From: Zanthoxylum bungeanum
Taxonomy: Eukaryota > Streptophyta > Magnoliopsida > Sapindales > Rutaceae
Assembly: GCA_019454045.1 (NCBI GenBank)
Contig: SKCR01041853.1
Span: forward strand, 34,408 to 98,407
DNA length: 64,000 nt
Direction: 5' to 3'
Of this stretch, positions 31,181 through 41,667 are shown one piece after another. How positions within the stretch are numbered: the stretch's first letter is position 1; each line of letters opens with the position of its first letter. A model generated the notes under the pieces. It saw only the letters and a list, made by a program, of their open reading frames with translations. It was not told the DNA's origin and made no database searches. The translations under genes and the position numbers were made by a program.

Positions 31181-32729
31181 TGATAAGTGTGGTTTATACC
31201 CACTTATTCCCACATCTTTAGCCTATTATTTTATTATGTTTCGAGTCATTTAATGTCATTTATAGTTTATTTTATGTCTTAATTGTAGGAAGCATTAGAA
31301 CATAAAATATGGAGAAAATATGAGTGTTTCGGGATGAAAAGTAGATGTTGACCAAGTTGAGAGCATACACACATAGGCCAAGCTTGTTTACAAAGAAAGT
31401 TGACCAAACAAATACTAAAGGAAAAATATGCGTGGACCTTGGAGAGAGAAGGAGCTGTAAAGTTTAAAACCAATTTAAGGAAAGAAACATGTGGGGCCAC
31501 ATCTTTGACAAATCTTAAAGAAGAAGAAAGCATGCACGTGCAAGAAAGGAAGAATATGAGACAGTCACGCCACTTGGAGAACAAACACAAAAGAAGCATG
31601 CAACATGGGCCATATTTGTGAAAGAGAAGAGAAGTTTGACTTTGAAATTAATTAAAAGCAAGAGAGCGCCTGAGCACCCATTTATTGGAGCAGCAGCGCC
31701 GAGCTTCCACAGCCAAATTCCCGAGGCTCAGGCGCTGCGGCGCTTCACTAACAGAGCCATAGCGCTGCGGGAAGGAGTCAGACGCGTTCCAGGAAAGTTA
31801 TTTTAGGGTTTTTAACATACCCAATGACTCCCAGCCTCCATTATAAATACATTAGTTCGTCCGAGGCTAATACACAGTACAAAACACATATTTTTAAAGA
31901 TCCAAGGAGGAGGATTGAAGGGAGACAAGAGGAGACGAAGGCGGTGATGTCCGAAGAGGAAGAGATTCAATTCAGGTTTTATCATCTTATTTCTTTCTTA
32001 GAACTCTAATGATTTCCATTAGATTCATGACTTGTTTATCATTGTTTTTATCTTTTGTCATGAACTAAACTCCTTAATTCTGGAGAATGATGTAACTGAT
32101 GCTTGAACCTTTATTTTAATTGTCGATTTTGTTATGAAGTTTTATTGAGTTATTTATATTCTCTTGAGTTTAATGCCTTGTGTTTGCAGGCCACAAATAT
32201 GATGATATATGTTTGAAATCTATCACTCAAGAGAGGGGATTTTGAATGGATCTAGAGAATATAACCTAGGATTTTATAGAGTTCGAGAGAATCTGTAGTC
32301 CTTTGAAGTCGTTAATATAGAATCACAAAGCGTAATGAGTTGTTAACTATTGGATTTTTATAGAGATATCGAAGTCTATAGTTAATGATATTTTCACTCG
32401 GCACTCGAGAGAGGGAGTGGATATTTTAGGAGTCTTGACTTATAAACAAAATAACTGAACAAATATTAATTGGCATGACAAATACATATGCGACAACTAG
32501 GTGAAATCAGGATCCAGAATCTCTATCGTATTAGTTCCTCCTATTTTATTATTTTTATATTTATTTATTTAGTTAAATCTTTATTAATTATTGTCTAAAT
32601 AAAGTTAGGATTATCAATTGTAGTATTTAGTGTGAGTTTAACGCAATCCATGTGGATTCGACACTCTAAACTAATTTATACTAAAACTTGACACCGTACA
32701 CTTGCGGTACGATATAAAATATCACAATA
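31181..32729 (+). repeat. B2 LTR
   Basis: Starts TGATAAGTG after AAGTTTGGGGGTGTT and ends before the primer site. The TATA-like TATAAATA is at 31842-31849. An 11-bp perfect inverted repeat (AGCGCCTGAGC at 31665-31675, GCTCAGGCGCT at 31726-31736) lies upstream of it. Short frames at 31400-32009 are not protein-like. Confidence 0.88.
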
Positions 32730-32735
32730 AGTTTT

Positions 32736-32753
32736 TGGCGCCGTTGCCGGGGA
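32736..32753 (+). other. B2 primer-binding site, tRNA-Asp
   Basis: TGGCGCCGTTGCCGGGGA, an exact Athila/Tat-type site 6 bases after the LTR. Confidence 0.93.
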
Positions 32754-32899
32754 TTGTTTATTTAATTCATATTAATACTACTACCAAGTAATCTTAGCTT
32801 TAATTTAGATTTTTATCTTTTATTTTTAGTTATATTTATTTTGTTTTTGTTTTTTATTTTGTTTATTGATTTTTTGTTTTTCTTTTGGTGCTTCAGTGA

Positions 32900-34155
32900 A
32901 TGCGAAAATCCACAAGTCTCGACTCACTCATGTTTGACCCAGAAATAGAAAGAACAGCGAGGAGACTAAGGAAATAAAGGAAATTGAACAAGAAGCAATG
33001 ACAACTGAAAACAGAGAGATCAACCCACGTCAGGTGGCAATCAGAGATCACTTCAAGCCGATCATTTATGATACCTATTCTGGGATTTTCCATCAACCAA
33101 TCAACGCCAACAATTTCGAGTTAAAACCTGCATTGATCAACATGGTACAAGGAAATCAGTTTGGGGGTTCAGCTGTAGAGGATCCCAACTTGCACTTAAG
33201 GATGTTCCTGAAGATCACAGATACCATAAAGATAAATGGCGTGAGTAAAGAGGCTATCAGGCTACGCTTATTCTCATTCTCTTTACGAGATAAAACGTGG
33301 GATTGGCTTCAATCAATACAGACGGGGAGTGTCATGACATGGCTGGATATGGCCATAAATTTATTGAGAGGTTCTTTTCACCAGCTAAATCAGCTCAACT
33401 GAGGGCACATATCAGTATAATTAAGTAGCTGGAGACTGAGACTTTGTATGAAGCATGTGAGCGATTTAAAGATCTATTACGAAGATGCCCACAACACGAT
33501 TATGCCCTGGCCCAGATTTAATTGTTCTATAATGGGCTGAATGGTTCGAATATGACTGTGGTTGATGCAGTAGCTGGTGGAGCTCTATTCAAGAAATCAG
33601 CTGAGGATGCCTATAATTTGTTAGAAAAAATGGCCATTAACCATTTTCAATGGCCAAGTGAACGCGCTACTGTGACCAAAGTGGTTAGAATACATGAAGT
33701 GGACCCTCTTGTAGCACTTACAGCTCAGATTTCCACCTTATCTACTCAAGTAGCAGCACTGACAAATCCACGAGTACCATCTATTGAATCAGTGGCAGCT
33801 ACAAATATGCAGTTATTGGAAGGAAACCCGAACTTTGAACAAGTCCAATATGTGAACAATCGGAACTTCAACAACTATAGAGGAAATCATGTGCCTAACT
33901 GTTATCACCCAAACCTGTCATATGCTAATACAGAGAATGCCTTGCAACCTTAATCTGATTTCAACTATCAAAGAGCTGAGCATAAATCATCATTGGAAGA
34001 CTTCATGAGCATGTTTATTGATAATACTTCAGCAAGGTTTGAGAAGAATGATTCAAGGCTAGACAATATTGAGACACACATGGAAAATATCGGGGCAACA
34101 ATGAAGTCCTTAGAAAAACATATTGGGCAGATTACTTCCACCATGACTAAGCAGT
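32900..34155 (+). pseudogene. B2 gag (broken)
   Basis: TTENREINPRQVAIRDHFKP from 32998, then NQFGGSAVEDPNLHLRMFLK, RLRLFSFSLRDKTWDWLQS, a frameshift near 33370, a stop near 33427, and from 33522 FYNGLNGSNMTVVDAVAGGALF. VRIHEVDPLVALTAQ and NNRNFNNYRGNHVPNCYHPN follow, then a stop near 33951. The tail (ARFEKNDSRLDNIETHMENI) is the Athila coiled segment. Sequence then passes directly to the post-pol motif at 34267, without protease or pol. Confidence 0.87.
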
Positions 34156-34266
34156 AGTAAATGGTATTTGGATAAAATGCCACAGCTGCAAAGTTATCTT
34201 GTTCATGTCAAAACAGCCAGTGGATACAAAAGAAGAAGCTATCATGACCACCATTTGGGTGGTTGC

Positions 34267-34312
34267 GTCTGGCTGAAGACGTTAAACTTAGCGCTAGCGG
34301 GGAGGCAACCCT
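34267..34312 (+). promoter_or_regulatory. Conserved post-pol motif in B2
   Basis: GTCTGGCTGAAGACG...TTAGCGCT...GGGGAGGCAACCCT, the counterpart of 22482-22527. It persists although pol is gone from B2. Confidence 0.65.
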
Positions 34313-35313
34313 TGCATTTATTTATTTTTATTTTATTTTTATTGTTATTGTGTGCTATTGTTTATTTATTCGTTTTTCATGCTATTTAAGCAGGTAGCAC
34401 GAGACACACAACACCCACGTAACCAATTCTAACCAGCATGAGCCTAATCAACTCCATGCACGGTAGTGTTGTTCCTTAATCTGGTTTCTTTATATTTATC
34501 TTACATTGAGGACAATACAAGTTTTAAGTTTGAGGGTGTGTGCATGTTGTTTACTTGTTATTGATTTATTAAAAAAAAAATTTCCTTGTTTTTAGTCTTT
34601 GATAGTAAAGCATAAATTCTATGATGAATTTTGTTTGTTTATGGGTGAAATTTTAGAAACCATAAGTGCCCAATTTACTTTTAGCTGATGCCTTAAGTAA
34701 TTGATCTATGTTAGACTTGTAAGCACTCAATTATAAGTTTTTAGCAGTGAAAACTTAAGTACTTGACAAGATGACTAGTTGAAGAAATTGTTTATCGATG
34801 AATGACCGTTTGCTTAGATATTTATCCTGATTTTCTAGTGTTGTGAAGTGTGGTATAGCTGTAAAAAAAAAGAGTCTCTAAAGAAAGAAATTAAACCGCC
34901 TATAACCGATAAGCGTGAAGCTACCCATGGGCGAGTATTAGGACCACCATGAGGAGAAATGCTACCTTAAAGGGTAGGTGTGTTGATGAAAAAAAAATTG
35001 AAAAAAAAAGTGCAAAGAGAAGTAAAATGAGAAAGAAAAAAAAAAGGGAAAAAAAATCATACCATACTGAGCACAAAATAAAGCAATTATAGAGCTTAAT
35101 TGAGATATTTAGGTTGGTTTGACCCATCGATCTCAGTTTTTAAACGAAATCATTAAGTTGGCTTACTTAGGATCAAGTTATGACTGAACCTTTACACACA
35201 CACACACTGTGAGTCCAACTTAGATGATTTATTCAAGAACTTGGATTCGAGTTGCAATTCCGTACTTTGAAGGTTCTCTGGTTTCATTGATAAGCATTCT
35301 TTGAGGACAATCC
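34313..35313 (+). other. B2 3' untranslated interior
   Basis: No gene. It has a TTGAGGACAATAC and GTTTGAGGGTG pair (34503-34540) like that after LOG1, poly-A runs near 34980-35060, and sequence shared with B1 around 16600-16940. It stops at 35313, where similarity to B elements ends. Confidence 0.75.
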
Positions 35314-36641
35314 TATATAAAAGACACTATTCACTCTCCTCCTCACCCAAAAACGTGAAGAGCAAGAGTGGAACTCGTCTCATGTCAATTTTTTTCTCTA
35401 ATCATTATTTTTCAAGTCATTTTTTGTCATTTCAAGCTTCTTTCCTATTTATTCTTCTCATTTTTTTTTTCAGTTTTGAGCAAATGAAATAAAGCCCAAA
35501 TTCGCACCTTATAAACCCTAGAATTTGGAATTTGCTAAATTGGCTTTGATTAAGTTGATTGCATGCATTTTGGAGAATATCATGATAACATTAACATGAA
35601 TTGAGGTCTTTGTGAGTGAGAATGTGTTGGGAGGATTGTATATGTTTTTGTGTATTGAGATGAATAAATTGGTATATAGAAATTGGGGATTGAATATGCC
35701 TCTTATGTATTGATGTAGAAGTTTGGAGAAATGTCTACATGAAGGTGTAAGAGTGATGGTATGAGGATTTTTTAGCATTGTCTTTGAGGAATTGGTTTTA
35801 GGCCTTGAACACAGGCCATCGTCACGACCCTCGACACCCGGCATCGCGACATGTCACCAGAAGGTGCTTATTGCCTCGGTCTGAACATGTGGGTGTTGCT
35901 ACGTATAACGCGTTGCATCGCAATGCGTAACGAATAGAGGCTCTGCCGCAGGTCTGAATAAGTGAGCGTCGCGACGCGTAGCTTCTAGCGTCACGATGCG
36001 AAACAGAGCATACTCTCTGCCTAGCTCGATTTGCATGGGTGTCACGACACGCCAGACTTGGCGTTGTAACGCGATACAAGAAAAGCTTAATAGTATTTTA
36101 GTTTCAACTTAGGATATTAGAGACCACCCGAAAGGCTTCGTATCATCTTATATACATGTAGTTTACCACGTCACAAATATAGAACATCATATAGCGACGA
36201 TAGTTTCGAAGGATATTCCATGATTTGTATTCTAATTAAGTTACCCATTCAAGGTCATTGCATGAATCATAAATCCTTCGGCGAAGTGAAGTAATGCTAG
36301 TGAGTCTCCAAATCAGTGTGTGGACACTCTTTCCTTAAATTGATTTTTCATTGTATTATTTTTAAATATCAGACTTACTTTTCCGCATTTAGGGCGTTAG
36401 CCAAGTTTACTTTCAAATATATTTTGATAAAGAATGTTTTGAGAAAAGATTTAGAAAAGTGATGATTATAAAAGCATGATTTTATGATTCCGTGGCATGA
36501 GGGAAAAGTTCACCTCGGTATGTAACTTGACTCAGATATGGAATTGATAGATTCAGATATCGTGTGCACACAGAGTTCAGGACTAGAGATGACAGATGTC
36601 CCTAGATCCTAGATTCAAAGTCTGGAGGGTAGCATAGATCA
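35314..36641. repeat. Unassigned LTR-like repeat, left part
   Basis: No coding frame. CCTATATAAAAG near 35313 is TATA-like. 35820-36060 is rich in GCGTCGCGACGC-type words. It continues after the solo LTR at 39222. The general make-up suggests a Ty3/gypsy LTR, but I see no partner LTR, primer site or polypurine tract, so family and orientation are open. Confidence 0.45.
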
Positions 36642-39221
36642 TGTTGGGGTTTAAGGCAAAATACCCGGATTACGCAGCGGAATGCGGGAAAATAAAATTT
36701 TTCGTTTTCTTTAATTTTTCTTGGGTAATTAAAATAAACTTATTTATTTTAATCACTCAATACTCAAAAACATAATTTTTAACCCAAAAATCATAATTTC
36801 AGTAAATTACCATACAACCCCAAAACTTTCAATTTTAATCATTTTAGTCCTAAGTTATTCAAAACAAGCATAGGTGATTTCCAATCACAACAAAAATGAT
36901 TTGTACATCAGATATACATTAAAAACAGAAATCTGAAAAATTTTCCAGATTTTTCATATTTACGGAAATGCCCTAAATAGTTTACATTTTGGTCCTAATT
37001 TGTCTAATACAAGATTAGGTGATATCCAATAACTACCAAAATAATTTTTACACCTTATATACATTAAAATGCAAACTAAATTTTTTTTTTTCCAGATTTT
37101 TTGCTTATTACCGTGAGCCCCAATATTTTACATTTTGATCATTTTGGTCCTAAATTTTCAAATACAAGTTTAGGTGATTTCCAATCACTACCAAAATAAT
37201 TTATACATCTCATATGTATCAAAATACAACATATATATGAAAAGCCCCAATTTTGGTTTAGGTTTGAAACTCTAATTTCTCAATTAATCAAATTAACCAA
37301 AATTAACACAATCCAACACTTTAATCCAATCTCTACAATACCAATCAAGTCTCACCACTATAAAACAACTCAAGAACAATTCTAGGTCATCATTGAGTGG
37401 CCTAACAACTCTAGAATGAAAACCAAGTCATCAAATGACCAAAAGTGTGCTTATTAACTATTATTAAGCAAACTTTGTTTACATACATGCATCTTTCCTT
37501 CATGCTTCCAATAACTTTTTACAAAACTAAGAGAGTAGAGAAACAAAAGAACATCCTATGTTATAGCCTAAAGTAATAGAAACAATTTCTTAGAAAAGGA
37601 AATAATGAAAATACCTTTGATTTTCAAGCTTTTCTTAACTTTTAAGCTTTAGTATTTTGTGTTTTCTCTTTCAAATCTTTTCTTTTGTAATCCTTTTTGG
37701 CTTAGCATAAAGTGGAGCAAATGAAAAATGAAACCCTTTATATATGTAGGGTTGGCCGAAACCATGGGCAAAATGGTAATTAGAATTTTGTAATTTTTTA
37801 ATCAAATTAAAAGGTAGCAAAATTCAACTTGAACACCATTTCCATAAAGTAAATATACATGTGCACCAATCACATTAATCCACCTCCAACCATAATCATA
37901 ATAAAGATAAATGTAATAAATAATTCTAATTATTTAACAATTAGATAATTAGATAATTATTTAAAACAAATATCTAATTATATGTATTATATTTACTTTA
38001 AATATTTCATAATACATATATTTATGACATGTGTCAAATACTTTATTTGACAATTAATTAATGTGTATTTAATTAAATCATGTATTAAATTCAAATACAC
38101 ATTAACTAAGAAATGGCCAGAAAAACCTTTAAGCATGTATCTTTTCGTTTAACCGTTAAAAGATTTATAAATAATCAATATTATTTATAAAAATTGTCCT
38201 AGTACCCTATGAGTATATTTCATTAGTGAGACTCTCTAGATTCAGGCATACCCATCATGAAATCCAATTTCGTGTCCATAATCTACCCACCCGTAAATTA
38301 TGACGACCATTGATAAACTCGCTGAATCATACAGGTCGAGGTCATCGCATACGTATAATCCCACCGTCACAGGTATTCGGATTATTCCAGAGATATAGAT
38401 GTTAACGTCAAATCTCTATACGTATAATCCCGTCGACGATTCTATTAGTAATATCTTAATAACGCTTAGAATTTACTTCCACAGTGTACCACGGGTCCAT
38501 GGATTTAACAGATTGCTAATTCCATATTGAATACCTATGCTCTGTAGACAGAACTGACTGATCCTATCTTGATACGCACATGATATCATGAGGATCAGTC
38601 CACACCCAACAAATATACGGAGGTCTGATCTAAATAGATCGGTGACGTGACTGCCATCAAAGTGTGGAGGATACCTCATACATCCACAGTCGTATCTCAA
38701 GTCGAAGAACCACTTGCTGCTCAACCCGAGAAGATTCTTATTGACGTTGGTGTACCATCTATTAAGAATTTTCAGTGAGTCGTTCAATGTTTATCCAATA
38801 TTAACAGCTACATGTCTATACGAGTCTCCCAAGACTCATGGTTCATTGGGATAAACCATCAGACCAAGTCTCGATATACGACATATACTGGTCTCAACGG
38901 ATTTAACTAATCGACCCGTGTTAGTAAATCTTGACCAGGAACTTTATTTGAGAATAAACAACTTATAGTAGCGCTTCCCAATATCCATTACAAATTACTT
39001 TGTTACTGCGCACTACGTTGTAAATTATGAGGTATTTGTCTAATATATACATATTACTAATTCATATTTAGTTTCAATCTAATCATAATTAGATTGAATA
39101 CGTATAAAAAAATAAGAGGTGCTACCATAAATAAGTAATATTATGGAAAAATAAATTGTTCGTATTCATGAATCGGACATAAATACGATCTGGATTGGCA
39201 CTCCGAGCACCAACCCTAACA
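36642..39221 (-). mobile_element. Solo LTR of element H, minus orientation
   Basis: Reads TGTTGGGG...CCCTAACA on the plus strand, the reverse complement of the H LTR at 11343-13837. There is no primer site or polypurine tract at either side. Flanks are GATCA (36637-36641) and GATCT (39222-39226), a TSD with one mismatch. Solo LTRs arise by recombination between the two LTRs of one insertion. Confidence 0.88.
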
Positions 39222-40165
39222 GATCTATACCCCGACTCCAGATTTGTGGCTTGGGGGACGGCGATACGTAATGCCCCAAGACCACTAGATTTCAGGGCTA
39301 GGGGGACGGCGATATGTAATGCCCATAGACCCTAGTTTCAGGGACATGATAGCAGTATGCATTAGGGGACGACGATACGTAACTCCCCAATGTCATGGAT
39401 TTGCACACCTGACTCTTGTTAGGCCTATGAGGGACAACGATACGTAACAGCCCAATGCATCAGGTTTTCAGTAGACATTCAGATACAAATATTTCATAAA
39501 CAAATTTTCAGAAACGGACTTTTAGAGACAAACTTACAGAAAAGAGATTTTAAGAAAGAGTTTTCACAAGAAACTTATTTTATGAGAATTTCAGAGGTTT
39601 ACAGACCAAAAGCAGATTTCAGAAAAGTTTTCCAGAAAGAAAGTTGTTTTCAGATAATGAAAGAGATTTCATAGAAGATGATTTGAGATGAATTCGATTT
39701 TAGAACCATGGATTTTCAAAAAGCATTTTAATACTTATTTTTAAACTGTCCACTCACTAGATCGTTTAAACGATCTAACCCCCCACTCCTAGTGTTTCTG
39801 TTTTGCAGGTTACTCGGAGGACAAGCTCAAGAGGATGGATACTGATGGCAGTCACCAGGGTATTGAGTCCACCAGGTCAAGTCAAATACCGAGTTTAGTC
39901 AGAGTCAGAGTAAAGTCATGCATCAAATGGATTATTAGTAAAATTTGTATGTGTAAGAGTTAGAAATGTCTTTGTAAAGAGCATACGTGTAATGTTATTG
40001 AGTTATGAGCATTGAAATATATTTTTTTATGTTATGTTACTAGTTGGGGCGATGGTCCTTATGCATGAGTTTATGTTTGAAATAAGGGTAATAGTGTTTT
40101 TCATAGTCAGAGACTCATGGGGATATGACGACCTATTCTCTGCCAATAGAATCTCCGGGAGGGGA
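39222..40165. repeat. Unassigned LTR-like repeat, right part, with short tandem units
   Basis: Continues 35314-36641. Between 39246 and 39460 four imperfect units share GGGGACGRCGATAYGTAAY and are spaced 50-65 bases apart. A GTTTAAACGATC-containing stretch lies near 39765. No gene is seen. Confidence 0.5.
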
Positions 40166-40278
40166 AGGTTACACCAATAAAACATAAAACAAAGTATAAA
40201 ATATATTAAAACACATGGAATCTAATAAAATAGCAAGCTAAGAATGCATGAATAAGTGGGTATAAACTGCACTTATCA
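40166..40278 (-). repeat. B1 5' LTR, outer end
   Basis: Matches 15845-15953 (ATAAAACATAAAA...GCACTTATCA). It is followed by CCAAT, the second half of the B1 TSD. About 170 bases between this and 30882 are missing. Confidence 0.85.
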
Positions 40279-40283
40279 CCAAT

Positions 40284-40790
40284 TCTTCTATTTCTTCTAA
40301 TCCATCCGATATTTTCCTCTAAACTTTATGGATTTGAGGAATTTCTTAAATTTCTTTGTCAATTTAGCCACATCATCATCGTTATCATCTTCCTCATCAT
40401 TTGAGCTTCCATTATCCGCTTTTCTCACAAATGACTTGAGGATTATTCTCTTTTTATTCTTCTCTTTTCTTCCCTTAAATTTTTCTCTATCTCCATCTCA
40501 TATTCTATCAATTTTCCCACCAGATCATCCAACTTCAAAGTGTTCATATCATTTGATTCTTTAATGGAGGAGATACAAATTCTACATTCCTTAGGAAGAG
40601 ACCTAATATTCTTCTTAACTTGATCACTTGTACTAAAACACTTAGTTGATTTATAATCCTGGAGAATGTTGAAATCATCATTTCAAACTTTTCACTGGCT
40701 TTCATATTGAAGTTATCCAAGTCTCATATAATCTTTGATTCTTTAACTTGGCTAGTGCCCTAATTGATATTTCTTTAAAATTCTCAGTCA
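40284..40790 (-). pseudogene. SIRE-like Copia gag, N-terminal half (split by B1)
   Basis: The minus strand reads KFEMMISTFSRIIN, IRSLPKECRICISSIKES, MNTLKLDDLVGKLIEYE, then a Lys/Glu-rich stretch and an Asp-rich tract. These are the UBN2-type gag domain and linker of SIRE-type elements. It joins the zinc knuckle at 14647 when B1 and one CCAAT are taken out. Stops and shifts are present. The start is lost at the boundary with the Ogre-like leader near 40790. Confidence 0.78.
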
Positions 40791-41646
40791 TCATGTATGC
40801 GTGCAATGCATGTAATATATAAGGCCACAAAAAATTTCATACTAGTTGGCCTATTATCATTTTAAAGTGTTCAATCACGCTATTGCGCGGTGCAAACTTG
40901 TCCCAGTTGAAAAGGCCCAACAGGTTTACACTTTGTAACAACGCAGCTAAACAACTCCAAATGATGAGAGGCCCACACATAAAATGACTCATCGGCATTT
41001 TAGAAGCTTTTGGCCCAATTGTCAAAGGACACGAACTCGTCCCAGTTTAAATGGCCCAACGAGTTCATATCTCTTGACAAAAAGTCCAACTGGATCCAAA
41101 TGACGACGGCCCAAAACATAAGCATAGAAAAAATAATTTCTACTAGTTTTGCGACTAAGGTTCACATGCGGGTTTACGGGAGTGCGGACAAAGGCTCTCG
41201 CTGACGAAGGATTGTCCACAACTAGGACTCCCCACTCAAGGGTTCAAACGACCAAGTGAGCGCACCTTTTTTATAGCTTAAGGTACGTGCCAACGAGTTA
41301 TGGTATGTGACTGACTGTCAAATGGATTTCCCATTGTAGATTCCCCAGAGGGAGGGTTGAGCAAACTCTCTTAAATACCCAAGCGTCTTAGGCTCTTATC
41401 GCTTGGTGACATGAATAAACAACGAGTCCTCCAAATTAGTCCATCACAGTAAGCTACGAGTAAATGATTATCTAGGTGCCTTCACAGCTTTTCCTTATAG
41501 AAAGGTAGTGAGTGAAGGAAGACACCAAACCATCACCTAGCCTTAATAATGCCTTTGATTAAACCACCTCAATCCACAATAGACACGGTTAACTTAAAGC
41601 ACAAATCACAAACATTACAAGACATTATTTTGGGGTCGATTCTCTA
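40791..41646 (-). other. Ogre-like element leader (fragment)
   Basis: No coding frame supported. Two copies of a segment of about 100 bases (CTTGTCCCAGTTGAAAAGGC near 40900, CTCGTCCCAGTTTAAATGGC near 41033) are about 135 bases apart. It lies on the interior side of the primer site at 41647. Confidence 0.55.
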
Positions 41647-41664
41647 TCCCCAGTGGAGTCGCCA
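41647..41664 (-). other. Ogre-type primer-binding site
   Basis: On the minus strand TGGCGACTCCACTGGGGA, the site known from Ogre elements and assigned to tRNA-Arg. It is three bases from the LTR. Confidence 0.82.
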
Positions 41665-41667
41665 GAC

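Larger units (their letters stand above)
30883..35313 (+). mobile_element. Rearranged Athila-like element B2: 3' interior, one LTR, then 5' interior
   Basis: The order is 3' untranslated interior (30883-31165), polypurine tract (31166-31180), LTR (31181-32729), primer site (32736), gag, and 3' untranslated interior (34313-35313). A normal element has an LTR at both ends. Here a single LTR lies in the middle, and a segment of about 37 bases (TCTCTGGTTTCATTGATAAG and following) occurs at both ends, near 30880-30916 and 35277-35313. This fits a one-LTR circle opened or joined by recombination in that segment, or a collapsed tandem. It has no protease, RT or integrase. Confidence 0.8.
14648..40278 (-). 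mobile_element. Athila-like element B1, with nested insertions
   Basis: LTR at 14648-15953, and a second LTR split into 29853-30882 and 40166-40278. The TSD is CCAAT at 14643-14647 and 40279-40283. The flanks read together as one gag, which supports these limits. The interior keeps protease and gag (27565-29714) and a 3' untranslated region (15969-17483). RT and integrase are absent. LOG1 is inserted in the interior, and a 9.3-kb block replaces about 170 bases of the right LTR. Confidence 0.82.

Noticed and set aside
31400..32009. Three consecutive plus-strand frames of about 60-70 codons.
   Set aside because: They are inside the B2 LTR and end in different phases. No family signal.
35822..36079. 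Arg- and Cys-rich minus-strand frame of 85 codons.
   Set aside because: It lies in the GCGTCGCGACGC-rich part of an LTR-like repeat. The composition follows the repeated words.
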